A stretch of DNA of 64,000 nucleotides from Microbacterium invictum. GTDB taxonomy: Bacteria; Actinomycetota; Actinomycetes; Actinomycetales; Microbacteriaceae. This document shows, piece after piece, positions 1 through 7,612 of this stretch. Below the pieces are notes generated by a model. The model did not search any database, was not told where the DNA came from, and saw only the letters and a program-made list of their open reading frames with translations. The position numbers were made by a program, and so were the translations under genes. The first letter of the stretch is position 1. Each line of letters opens with the position of its first letter. Location of the stretch: NCBI RefSeq assembly GCF_014197265.1, contig NZ_JACIFH010000001.1, forward strand, positions 434,001 to 498,000, given 5' to 3'.

Positions 1-1208
1 CACAGGATCGCGACATCGGCATCCACCCGTGAGCCGCGGACCTCGCCCAGCCGCGACAGCTTCGCGCCGAGATCGACCACCTCGCGGAACACGCGCGATT
101 CGGTGCCGGCGTGGGGGATCATCGCGGAGTGGAATTTCTCGGCGCCCGAGCGTCCGGCGCGCCACTGGAAGAACAGGATGCCGTCGGCTCCGCGGCCCAG
201 GTGCGACAGCGAGTTGCGGGCCATCTCGCCGGGGCGCTTGGCCACGTTGCGGGGCTGCCAGTTCACCGCCGAGGTGGAGTGCTCCATGAGGATCCACGGG
301 TTGCCGCCGCCGACCGAGCGGGTCAGGTCCGCCGCGATGGCCAGGCCGATCTCGCCCTCGTCGTCCGCCGCCCACAGGTAGTGGTCGTCCGAGACGACGT
401 CGACCTCGCGGGCCCACGCCCACAGGTCGCAGCCGCCATGCTGGTTGGCCATGAAGTTCGTCGTGATCGGCCGGTCGCTGTGCGCGCGGATCGCGTCGCG
501 CTCGGCGATGAAGCACTCGCGCAGCTGGTGGTCCGTGAACCGGGCGAAGTCGAGTCGCTGCGCCGGGTTGACCACGCTGGGTGCTGCCGCCGGGGCGCCG
601 ACATGCTCCCAGTCGCCGTAATGCTGGCCCCAGAAGGCGGTGCCCCACGCGGCGTTGAGCGCGTCGAGCGAGCCGTAGCGCTCTTGCAGCCAGAGCCGCC
701 ACTCGCGCACGGCGTGCGGGGAGTAGTCCTCGCCGACGGGGACGCCGTACTCGTTGTGCACGTGCCAGAGGACGACCGCCGGGTGCTCGCCGTAGCGCTT
801 CGCGAGCTGGGTGGCGATTCGCACGGCGGCGTCGCGATAGGCGGGGGCGGAGTGGGATGCCATGCCGCGGGCGCCGAAGCCCATGACGACACCGTCGCGG
901 GTGATGACCCGGGCATCGGGGTGGTTCGCGAAGAACCAGGCCGGGGGAGACGCGGTCGGGGTGCCGAGGTCGACCTTGATCCCGTTCTCGTGCAGCAGCG
1001 CGATGACCTCGTCGAGCCAGCCGAAGTCGAACTCGCCCTCGCGGGTCTCGAGCAGTCCCCACGCGAAGATGCCGATGCTGACGAGGTTCACCCCCGCTTC
1101 ACGCATCAGGGCGACGTCTTCGTGCCAGACCTCACGGGGCCACTGCTCGGGCGTGTAGTCGCCACCGTAGGCGATGCCCTCCAGGGCGGGCCAGCGCGGG
1201 GAGCTCAT
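1..1208 (-). CDS. GH42 beta-galactosidase, 3' end beyond window
   Basis: Cytoplasmic beta-galactosidase that releases terminal beta-galactose, probably from galacto-oligosaccharides. The first 402 residues are visible and the C-terminal third (trimerisation and beta domains) lies off the left edge; the family is usually about 670 residues. The start GGDYTPEQWP is the hallmark GH42 N-terminus. The acid/base glutamate is E153 in HNEYG and the nucleophile is E309 in WILMEHS, with spacing normal for the family. The ATG at 1208 follows a good GAGGAG Shine-Dalgarno. The gene is divergent from a LacI regulator, with two good operator copies and one weak one in between, so it is likely repressed by it. 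A galactanase at 25551 carries the same operator, which supports a role in degrading galactan products. Confidence 0.92.
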   Translation of the reverse strand, partial: MSSPRWPALEGIAYGGDYTPEQWPREVWHEDVALMREAGVNLVSIGIFAWGLLETREGEFDFGWLDEVIALLHENGIKVDLGTPTASPPAWFFANHPDARVITRDGVVMGFGARGMASHSAPAYRDAAVRIATQLAKRYGEHPAVVLWHVHNEYGVPVGEDYSPHAVREWRLWLQERYGSLDALNAAWGTAFWGQHYGDWEHVGAPAAAPSVVNPAQRLDFARFTDHQLRECFIAERDAIRAHSDRPITTNFMANQHGGCDLWAWAREVDVVSDDHYLWAADDEGEIGLAIAADLTRSVGGGNPWILMEHSTSAVNWQPRNVAKRPGEMARNSLSHLGRGADGILFFQWRAGRSGAEKFHSAMIPHAGTESRVFREVVDLGAKLSRLGEVRGSRVDADVAIL

Positions 1209-1259
1209 CTGCTTCTCCTCGATCCTTCCGGACATCGGCGACGGTGCGCGGACTGCGTA

Positions 1260-1275
1260 CTGTGACCGGTCCCAG
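1260..1275 (+). promoter_or_regulatory. Predicted LacI-family operator, copy 1
   Basis: CTGTGACCGGTCCCAG, a partly palindromic 16-mer centred on ACCGGT. An identical copy lies at 1331 and a close relative lies upstream of the GH53 galactanase at 25509. A TACTGT -10-like box (1258-1263) overlaps it. Confidence 0.7.
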
Positions 1276-1330
1276 TGTCCGTGCTCAGTCTACGCACTCG
1301 CGAGCACCGTCCCCTGTTGTCGTTATCGAA

Positions 1331-1346
1331 CTGTGACCGGTCCCAG
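1331..1346 (+). promoter_or_regulatory. Predicted LacI-family operator, copy 2
   Basis: Exact second copy of CTGTGACCGGTCCCAG, 71 bp from the first. Two identical 16-mers in a 190-bp divergent promoter region next to a LacI gene are best read as operators that could support looping or cooperative binding. Confidence 0.7.
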
Positions 1347-1361
1347 ATCGCCGCGCGCCGA

Positions 1362-1377
1362 CGGGGACCGATCGCAG
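1362..1377 (-). promoter_or_regulatory. Possible weaker third operator
   Basis: Read on the minus strand this is CTGCGATCGGTCCCCG, matching the two upstream operators at about 12 of 15 positions. It sits just before the -10 box of the regulator gene, where binding would give autorepression. Confidence 0.4.
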
Positions 1378-1386
1378 CGTGCGCGG

Positions 1387-1392
1387 TAGAGT
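1387..1392 (+). promoter_or_regulatory. -10 box TAGAGT, leaderless start of LacI gene
   Basis: TAGAGT ends 6 nt before the GTG at 1399 and no Shine-Dalgarno is present, so transcription should begin at the start codon. Confidence 0.5.
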
Positions 1393-1398
1393 CGGCGC

Positions 1399-2412
1399 GT
1401 GGCACGCCCTGGAAACACCCGCCGGCCGACGATCCGCGATGTCGCGGCGGTCGCCGGCGTCTCGCACGGCACCGTCTCGCGCGTGATCAACGGCGGGCAC
1501 TGGGTCTCTCCGGAAGCACGCGCCGCCGTCGATCAGGCGATCCGCACCACGGGCTACACCGTCAGCCACGCCGCGCGGAGCCTCGCCACCGGGCGGGCGA
1601 ACTCGGTCGCGTTCCTGCTGACCGAGCCGCAGCACCTGCTGTTCAACGACCCCACCTTCGCCCTGCTGCTGCGCGGCGCCACCGAGGCCCTCGCGCAGCG
1701 GTCGATGACGCTCGTGCTGCTCGTGGCAGACGCGCCCGTCGAACGAGCCAACGTCGAGAGCTACGTGCGTGCCGGGCACGTCGACGGTGTGCTGCTGATC
1801 TCGTCGCACGAGTCGAACCCGCTGCTGGCATCGCTCATCGCCGCGGGCATCCCCACCGTCTGCACCGGCGTCCCGCTCGGCGATCGCGCGCACGTACCCA
1901 CCGTGTCGGTCGACGAAGAACAGTCCGCGCGCGAGATGACCCGCTACCTCATCGGCCGCGGCTACCAGCGGATCGCCGTCATCACCGGCCCCGACGACAC
2001 CCCGGGCGGACGGCACCGTCTCGTCGGCTTCCGTGAAGAGATGGGCGATCGGTTCGACCCGGACCTGGTCGAACAGGACGTGTACTCGAGCGAGGCGGGC
2101 GCCGCCGCGATGACGAGTCTCCTGGAGCGTGCCGATGACATCGACGCCGTCTTCGCGGCATCCGACGTCATGGCCGTCGGCGCGATCTCCGCGCTGCGCC
2201 GGGCCGGCAAGCGCGTGCCCGAAGACGTCGCCGTCGCCGGCTTCGACGATTCGGGGCTGGCCGAGACCACCGACCCGCCGCTGACGACCATGCGACAGCC
2301 GTGGAGCCAGATCAGCACGATGATGGTCGAGATGCTGCTCGACGTCATCAACGGCATCCCGCGCGAATCGGCCGTCCTGCCCACCACGCTCGTGGTGCGC
2401 GAGAGCGCCTGA
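1399..2412 (+). CDS. LacI-family repressor, probable galactoside regulator
   Basis: DNA-binding repressor of 337 residues. The N-terminal helix-turn-helix is at about residues 10-30 (TIRDVAAVAGVSHGTVSRVI), followed by a periplasmic-binding-protein-like sugar domain ending with the usual VAVAGFDDSGLAE and LTTMRQP motifs. It starts with GTG at 1399, directly after a -10-like TAGAGT and without a ribosome site. It is divergent from a GH42 beta-galactosidase and shares with it a region holding repeats of CTGTGACCGGT. The same operator precedes the GH53 galactanase. I infer that it controls a galactan/galactoside regulon. The inducer cannot be read from the sequence. Confidence 0.88.
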   Translation: MARPGNTRRPTIRDVAAVAGVSHGTVSRVINGGHWVSPEARAAVDQAIRTTGYTVSHAARSLATGRANSVAFLLTEPQHLLFNDPTFALLLRGATEALAQRSMTLVLLVADAPVERANVESYVRAGHVDGVLLISSHESNPLLASLIAAGIPTVCTGVPLGDRAHVPTVSVDEEQSAREMTRYLIGRGYQRIAVITGPDDTPGGRHRLVGFREEMGDRFDPDLVEQDVYSSEAGAAAMTSLLERADDIDAVFAASDVMAVGAISALRRAGKRVPEDVAVAGFDDSGLAETTDPPLTTMRQPWSQISTMMVEMLLDVINGIPRESAVLPTTLVVRESA

Positions 2413-2484
2413 ACGCACACTGGCGCGCCGAAGCGGTAGAGGCTGTCACTGCTCAGACAGCCCGCCGTCGCGCGAGCACGTCCG

Positions 2485-2502
2485 TGTGAGCGGGAACTCA
2501 CA
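2485..2502. promoter_or_regulatory. Perfect inverted repeat TGTGAG-N6-CTCACA
   Basis: A perfect 6-bp inverted repeat with a 6-nt spacer lies in the 242-bp gap between the LacI gene and metG. It could be a regulator binding site. It lacks a T-run and is too short to be a good terminator. I see nothing else in this gap except the metG promoter. Confidence 0.3.
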
Positions 2503-2642
2503 TGCCCTGCGGGGCGACCGGGGACGCCACCGCGCGGGCGGCAGACGCAACGCTACGTCGCCATCGAGCCCGATCTCGGCCCGTACCCGGTCAGCCCCTT
2601 GCCCGCGGTGTCATACGGGCTGGAGGCGGATACCGGGACGCC

Positions 2643-2648
2643 TAGAAT
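2643..2648 (+). promoter_or_regulatory. -10 box TAGAAT, leaderless metG
   Basis: TAGAAT lies 6 nt before the metG GTG (2655) and no Shine-Dalgarno precedes the start. Confidence 0.55.
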
Positions 2649-2654
2649 CGACGG

Positions 2655-4217
2655 GTGAGCACCGGCAGTTTCTACATCACGACCCCGATCTACTATCCGT
2701 CCGACGTCCCGCACATCGGCCACGGATACACGACCGTCGCGGTCGACGCCCTCGCGCGCTGGCACCGTCAGGCGGGGGAGGACACCTGGATGCTCACCGG
2801 CACCGACGAGCACGGCCAGAAGATGCTGCGGGCGGCGGCCGCCAACGGCGTCACCCCGCAGGAGTGGGTCGACAAGCTCGTCACCGAGTCGTGGTTCCCA
2901 CTGCTGGAGACCCTCGACGTCGCCAACGACGACTTCATCCGCACGACGCAGGAGCGCCACGAGAAGAGCGTGCAGGTGTTCTTCCAGCGTCTCTACGACG
3001 CCGGCTACATCTACGCGGGCGAGTACGAGGCGCTGTACTGCGTGGGCTGTGAGGAGTTCAAGCCCGACTCCGAGATCGTCGACGGCACCGGCGAGTTCGA
3101 GGGCCTGAAGGTCTGTGCGATCCACTCCAAGCCGCTCGAGCTGCTGCAGGAGAAGAACTACTTCTTCAAGCTCAGCGAGTTCGGCGACCGGCTGCTCGAG
3201 CTCTACAAGACCCAGCCCGACTTCGTGCGGCCGGCCTCAGCACGCAATGAGGTCACCTCGTTCGTGCGCAGCGGACTGAAGGATCTGTCCATCTCGCGCT
3301 CCACGTTCGACTGGGGCATTCCGCTGCCATGGGACGAGTCGCACGTCATCTACGTGTGGGTCGACGCGCTGCTGAACTACGCCACCGCGATCGGATACGG
3401 CCGCGACGAGGAGAACTTCGCGCGCCGCTGGCCCGCCTACCACGTCGTCGGCAAGGACATCCTCCGCTTCCACGCCGTCATCTGGCCGGCCATGCTGATG
3501 GCCGCCGGCATCGAGGTGCCCCGCGGCGTGTTCGCGCACGGCTGGCTGCTGGTGGGTGGCGAGAAGATGTCGAAGTCGAAGCTCACCGGCATCGCGCCCA
3601 CCGAGATCACCGACGTGTTCGGGTCGGACGCGTACCGCTTCTACTTCCTGTCGGCGATCGCGTTCGGTCAGGACGGCTCGTTCTCGTGGGAAGACCTCTC
3701 GGCCCGCTACCAGGCCGAGCTCGCCAACGGCTTCGGCAACCTGGCATCCCGCACCACGGCGATGATCGACCGCTACTTCTCCGGGCTCGTTCCCGCGCCG
3801 GCCGAGTACACCGAGCTGGATCTGAAGATCCAGAAGACGGTGGCGGATGCCGCGGCCGCGGCCGACCGGTTCATGACCGACTTCCGCCCCGACGAGGCCA
3901 TCGACGCGATCTGGACGATCGTCGACGCGCTCAACGGCTACATCACCGAGACCGAGCCGTGGGCTCTGGCCAAGGTGGAGGCGCAGCGCGGGAGGCTGGG
4001 CACGGTGCTCTACACCGCCGCGGAGGGCCTGCGCGCGCTCGCGGTGCTGCTGTCGCCGATCATGCCGGACTCGACCGCGAAGCTGTGGGAGGCGCTGGGC
4101 CAGTCGGGCCGCCTCGTCGACCAGCCGGTCCGCGAGGCCGGCACGTGGGGGCAGCTCGCGCCCGGGGCGACTGTCAATGCCCTCGCGCCGCTGTTCCCGC
4201 GCGTCGAGCAGGACTGA
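2655..4217 (+). CDS. metG: Methionyl-tRNA synthetase
   Basis: Charges tRNA-Met (initiator and elongator) with methionine in the cytoplasm; essential. The class I signatures are clear: HIGHG near residue 18 and KMSKS at residues 304-308. A CVGCEEF zinc-knuckle-like element lies in the connective domain, with its partner site degenerate. At 520 residues it lacks the C-terminal tRNA-binding extension, as in many Actinobacteria. The GTG at 2655 is chosen because the protein begins with the conserved SFYITTPIYYPSDVPHIGH segment and a -10 box lies 6 nt upstream, which implies a leaderless mRNA. TatD follows 97 bp later, a common arrangement of metG and tatD. Confidence 0.97.
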   Translation: MSTGSFYITTPIYYPSDVPHIGHGYTTVAVDALARWHRQAGEDTWMLTGTDEHGQKMLRAAAANGVTPQEWVDKLVTESWFPLLETLDVANDDFIRTTQERHEKSVQVFFQRLYDAGYIYAGEYEALYCVGCEEFKPDSEIVDGTGEFEGLKVCAIHSKPLELLQEKNYFFKLSEFGDRLLELYKTQPDFVRPASARNEVTSFVRSGLKDLSISRSTFDWGIPLPWDESHVIYVWVDALLNYATAIGYGRDEENFARRWPAYHVVGKDILRFHAVIWPAMLMAAGIEVPRGVFAHGWLLVGGEKMSKSKLTGIAPTEITDVFGSDAYRFYFLSAIAFGQDGSFSWEDLSARYQAELANGFGNLASRTTAMIDRYFSGLVPAPAEYTELDLKIQKTVADAAAAADRFMTDFRPDEAIDAIWTIVDALNGYITETEPWALAKVEAQRGRLGTVLYTAAEGLRALAVLLSPIMPDSTAKLWEALGQSGRLVDQPVREAGTWGQLAPGATVNALAPLFPRVEQD

Positions 4218-4231
4218 GCATGCCGTGGGGT

Positions 4232-4310
4232 GCGAAGTTCGCAGAATCGCGCGAACCTCGTACGATTTCGGCGATTCGATGCGAAGTTCGTCCGATTCTG
4301 CGAAGTTGGC
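4232..4310. repeat. Imperfect inverted repeat cluster between metG and tatD
   Basis: GCGAAGTTCGCAGAATCG (4232-4249) is matched in inverted orientation by CGATTCTGCGAAGTTGGC (4293-4310), 16 of 18 positions. A direct copy of TGCGAAGTTCG lies between them at 4280-4290. The words CGAAGTTCG and GATTC/GAATC recur through this 80-bp block, which fills most of the 97-bp gap. It may be a REP-like element or a regulatory hairpin. Confidence 0.5.
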
Positions 4311-4314
4311 GGGC

Positions 4315-5187
4315 ATGAGCGGCTACATCCGCGAGCGGTACAACGACGGCAGCCGCGATGTGCGCTGGCCGGCGCCACCCGAGCCGCTCGCCGTGCCCGT
4401 CTACGACAATCACGCACACCTCGAGATCTCCGACGGCGATGAGCCGCGCAGCCTCGACGACCAGCTCGAGCGTGCCGCGGCCGTCGGGATCCTCGGTGTC
4501 GTGCAGGCCGGCGGCGACGTCGATTCCAGCCGCTGGTCGGCCCAGGCAGCGGCATCCCACCCCCGGGTGCTCGCGGCCGTCGCGATCCACCCGAACGAGG
4601 CGCCCGCCTATGCGGCCGAGGGGAGGCTCGACGAGGCGATCGCGGTCATCGATGAGCTGGCCGCGCAGCCGCGCGTGCGCGCGATCGGCGAGACAGGACT
4701 CGACTTCTTCCGCACCGACGAGGCCGGCCGGCCCGCGCAGTTCGAGAGCTTCGAAGCGCACATCGCGCTGGCGCGCAAGCACGCGATCGCGATGCAGATC
4801 CACGACCGCGACGCGCACGCCGCCGTCCTCGAGACGCTCGAGCGGGTCGGGGCGCCCGACCGCACGGTGTTCCACTGTTTCTCGGGCGACGCGGACATGG
4901 CCCGCTACAGCGCGGACCGCGGCTACTGGCTGAGCTTCGCCGGCAACATCACGTTCAAGAACGCGCAGAACCTGCGCGACGCCCTCGCCGTCACACCGCC
5001 CGAGCGGATCCTCGTCGAGACCGACGCGCCGTTCCTGACCCCGGCGCCGCACCGCGGACGGCCGAACGCCCCGTATCTGATCCCCGTGACGGTGCGATTC
5101 ATGGCCGCCGAGCTGGGCATCGAGGTCGACGAGCTGTGCGCACAGCTGGCCGCCAACACGCTCGAGGTCTACGGCTCGTTCGTCTGA
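4315..5187 (+). CDS. TatD-family metal-dependent DNase
   Basis: Predicted Mg/Zn-dependent 3'-5' nuclease of the amidohydrolase fold, 290 residues. Visible motifs are DNHAHLE near the N-terminus, GETGLDFF in the centre, HCFSGD, and the terminal ETDAPFLTP; these carry the conserved metal ligands. The ATG at 4315 is chosen because conservation begins shortly after it and the 97-bp upstream region is repeat-like. No good Shine-Dalgarno or correctly spaced -10 is seen, so translation may depend on read-through from metG. In many Actinobacteria tatD sits between metG and rsmA/ispE. Here rsmA and ispE are present but about 11-15 kb away, separated by the heme locus. Confidence 0.93.
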   Translation: MSGYIRERYNDGSRDVRWPAPPEPLAVPVYDNHAHLEISDGDEPRSLDDQLERAAAVGILGVVQAGGDVDSSRWSAQAAASHPRVLAAVAIHPNEAPAYAAEGRLDEAIAVIDELAAQPRVRAIGETGLDFFRTDEAGRPAQFESFEAHIALARKHAIAMQIHDRDAHAAVLETLERVGAPDRTVFHCFSGDADMARYSADRGYWLSFAGNITFKNAQNLRDALAVTPPERILVETDAPFLTPAPHRGRPNAPYLIPVTVRFMAAELGIEVDELCAQLAANTLEVYGSFV

Positions 5188-5215
5188 GGCGAGCCCTCGC
5201 TGCGAGAAGCAGCGT

Positions 5216-6190
5216 TCAACGGGTCGTCGAGCCGCGCACGAGCTCCCACGGGAGGTCGACGACGACCGGCCCGTCCGTGGTGTCGACGCGGGGCAGCGCC
5301 GCGAACATGGCTTCACCGGCGAGTTCGGGGTGCACGCACACGTGGGTCACGCCGAGGCGCTCGTTGAGTGCGCACTCGGTCGTGCACAGCGCCACCAGCT
5401 GCACGTCCCGCGGGATCACCAGATCGCGCGCCTCGAGCTGCAGATAGATGTCCGGGCCCTCCTCGCAGAACGCGAAGATCGCATCGGCGCCGCCGTCGAT
5501 GACCTCGCGCACGGTGCGGGCGAGGGTACGGCGGCCGGTGTCGACCGTGACCACCAGCGGCGTGCGGCCGCGCACGGTGCTCCAGGTCTGGAACGCGGTC
5601 GTGCCGATCTCGTCGCGGGGGTGGCTGCCCTCGTCGACGAGGAACGCGATGCGCTCGGCGCCGGTGTCGGCCAGCAGCTCGACCCCGCAGCGCACCGCCG
5701 AGTCGTACCCGGTGCGGATGCTCACACCGCGGGCCGTGTCGACGTAGAGGTCGTCGGCGACGATCGGGATGCCGCGGGCGGCGGCCGCACGCAGCACGTC
5801 GTGGCCGCCCTGCCCGTCGGGCATGTACAGCACGTCGACATGCGCACCGCCGACCAGGTCGGGGCGCGACTGGGGGATGACCGTCACGGTGAAGTCATGC
5901 TCGGCCGATGCGCGCACGAGCGCGTTGAGCTGGCGGGTGCGCTGCAGCGCCCAGCGCCGGGCCGTGTCGTCGTCGATGTCGTCGGCCATGACGAAGCCGA
6001 TCGACATCGCGCTGCCGCGCCGCAGCGCCGTGGCGACCTTGTTCGGGATGTAGCCGAGCTCGGCGGCCACGGCCTTGATGCGGTCGCGCGTCTCGGGGCG
6101 CAGGTTGCCGCGGTCGTTGAGGGCTTGGCTGATCGCGGCCGTGGAGACGCCGGCGAGCTCGGCGATGTCCTTCAGCGTGACCCGGCTCAT
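5216..6190 (-). CDS. LacI-family regulator coupled to hemA
   Basis: Transcriptional repressor of 324 residues. The helix-turn-helix is at residues 4-24 (TLKDIAELAGVSTAAISQAL), followed by the hinge and a sugar-binding-like effector domain. The ATG at 6190 overlaps the hemA stop codon as ATGA, so the gene is very probably co-transcribed and translationally coupled with hemA. This is an odd partner for a LacI protein, and no carbohydrate gene is adjacent: tatD lies convergent, 28 bp away. The effector and targets are unknown. It could act on genes elsewhere or sense a metabolite linked to heme demand. An upstream in-frame extension inside hemA is rejected because conservation starts at MSRVTLKDIA. 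Confidence 0.88.
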   Translation of the reverse strand: MSRVTLKDIAELAGVSTAAISQALNDRGNLRPETRDRIKAVAAELGYIPNKVATALRRGSAMSIGFVMADDIDDDTARRWALQRTRQLNALVRASAEHDFTVTVIPQSRPDLVGGAHVDVLYMPDGQGGHDVLRAAAARGIPIVADDLYVDTARGVSIRTGYDSAVRCGVELLADTGAERIAFLVDEGSHPRDEIGTTAFQTWSTVRGRTPLVVTVDTGRRTLARTVREVIDGGADAIFAFCEEGPDIYLQLEARDLVIPRDVQLVALCTTECALNERLGVTHVCVHPELAGEAMFAALPRVDTTDGPVVVDLPWELVRGSTTR

Positions 6191-7458
6191 GATGCTCCGG
6201 CAGCCCCGTGGTCGTCGCCGGCGGTCAGGTCGGGGAACACGGTGCGCACGGCTTCTGCCCACGCGGTGCCCGATCCATTCGCGGCCAGGGTGTGCCCCTG
6301 CGCGATGAGGTGGTGCAGCATCACGCCCGACAGGCGCCGCAGTGCGGCCTCGACCTCGGGCGGCGCGCCCGCGCGGCGATTGCGGGCGAGCTCCTCGTCG
6401 ACGAGGCCCCGCACGAAGCCGCGCAGGTGCACGACCTCCGGTGCGACCTCGTGCACGCGGCGGGCCGCGGCATGGCGGCGCGCCGAGGTGGCGACGATCT
6501 CACGCGCCTGGCCGATCGTGGCGACCTCGTCGACGGGGGCGTGCACGCGGATCGTGTCGAGATCGAGCAGCTCGATGCCGGCGAACTCGCCGATCCGCGG
6601 GTCGACGTTGCGCGGCATGCCCAGGTCGATGATGATCTGCGGGTCCGAGTGGATGCCGCGGGCATTGTCGTGCGCGTCTGCCTCGAGCACGAAGCGGTCG
6701 GTGACCGCCGTGCACGTGATGACCAGGTCGGCGGCGGCCGCCTCGGCGGCGTACTCCTCGACCGGGACGATCGTGAGGTGCTCCTGCTGCGCGAAGCGCT
6801 TGCGGCCCGTCCGGGAGTGGACGCGGATGTCGGTGGCGCCGGCGCTGCGCAGGGCGGCAAGGGTGGCGGCGGCGTACCGGCCGGTGCCGACCAGCAGGAC
6901 ACGCGCGGTGGCCCACGTGAGCCGTGAGGACACGAGGTCGACCGCGAGGCGCACGAGCGAGCGACCCGACTCGCTCAGTTGCGTGCCGTTCTTCACGGCG
7001 CGCGAGGTCTCGGCGGCGCGCTGGAACAGGTGCTCCAGCGGAGCCGTGGTCATGCCCTGGTCGCGCGCGGCGGTCAGGGCACGGCCGACCTGCCCCGAGA
7101 TCTCCTCCTCGCCGACGGCGACCGAGTCGAGCCCCGAGGCCACCGAGAACAGATGGTGGGCGACACGGTTGCCGTGCGCGAAGTCCACCGTCTCGCGCAC
7201 ATCGCGGTACGGGAGCCCGGCGAGTTCCGAGAGCTCCTCCATCGCGGCATCCATCGCCGGAATGGGGGATGGGAGCTCGGGATCGTCGACCAGATCGAAG
7301 TAGGCCTCGAACCGGTTGCACGTCGACAGGACGACGGCGCCGCGGATCGACTCGTGCGCATCGCGCAGCCGCGGGGCGAGGTCGTCGCCGATGACGGAGA
7401 GCCGCTCGAGCGCATCGAGCGGCGTCGTGCGCTGATGCGCGGTGAGGCAGACGAGCAC
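6187..7458 (-). CDS. hemA: Glutamyl-tRNA reductase
   Basis: First committed enzyme of C5 heme synthesis. It reduces glutamyl-tRNA with NADPH to glutamate-1-semialdehyde, which HemL (14707) converts to 5-aminolevulinate. The 423-residue protein has the catalytic Cys47 in STCNRFEAYF, a Rossmann NADPH domain (LLVGTGRYAAATLAAL) and a C-terminal dimerisation helix. The GTG at 7458 is preceded by an excellent CAGGAGG ribosome site, and the protein begins with the family-typical LVCLTAHQRTTPLDALE. It diverges from the hemE operon with overlapping -10 boxes, so both arms may be co-regulated. A LacI regulator overlaps its 3' end by 4 nt. Confidence 0.96.
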   Translation of the reverse strand: MLVCLTAHQRTTPLDALERLSVIGDDLAPRLRDAHESIRGAVVLSTCNRFEAYFDLVDDPELPSPIPAMDAAMEELSELAGLPYRDVRETVDFAHGNRVAHHLFSVASGLDSVAVGEEEISGQVGRALTAARDQGMTTAPLEHLFQRAAETSRAVKNGTQLSESGRSLVRLAVDLVSSRLTWATARVLLVGTGRYAAATLAALRSAGATDIRVHSRTGRKRFAQQEHLTIVPVEEYAAEAAAADLVITCTAVTDRFVLEADAHDNARGIHSDPQIIIDLGMPRNVDPRIGEFAGIELLDLDTIRVHAPVDEVATIGQAREIVATSARRHAAARRVHEVAPEVVHLRGFVRGLVDEELARNRRAGAPPEVEAALRRLSGVMLHHLIAQGHTLAANGSGTAWAEAVRTVFPDLTAGDDHGAAGAS

Positions 7459-7484
7459 CGTACGGGACCTCCTGGGATCCCGGC

Positions 7485-7491
7485 TAGTATA
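7485..7491. promoter_or_regulatory. Overlapping divergent -10 boxes of hemA and hemE
   Basis: TAGTAT (7485-7490) reads rightward toward hemE and TATACT (minus strand of 7486-7491) reads leftward toward hemA. Two polymerases could not occupy both at once, so the two arms of the heme pathway would compete or be balanced here. Confidence 0.5.
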
Positions 7492-7612
7492 ACGATTAAC
7501 CGATCCCAGGAGCGTCATCATCCCGGCATCCCACCACCCCCTCTCCGCCCACGGCACCAGTGCGTCCCGCCTGGTCCGGGCGCTGCTCGGCGAACGCCCC
7601 GAGACCACCCCC

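Noticed and set aside
4177..4314. Longer TatD start inside metG
   Set aside because: It would translate the repeat block between the genes; conservation starts after ATG 4315.
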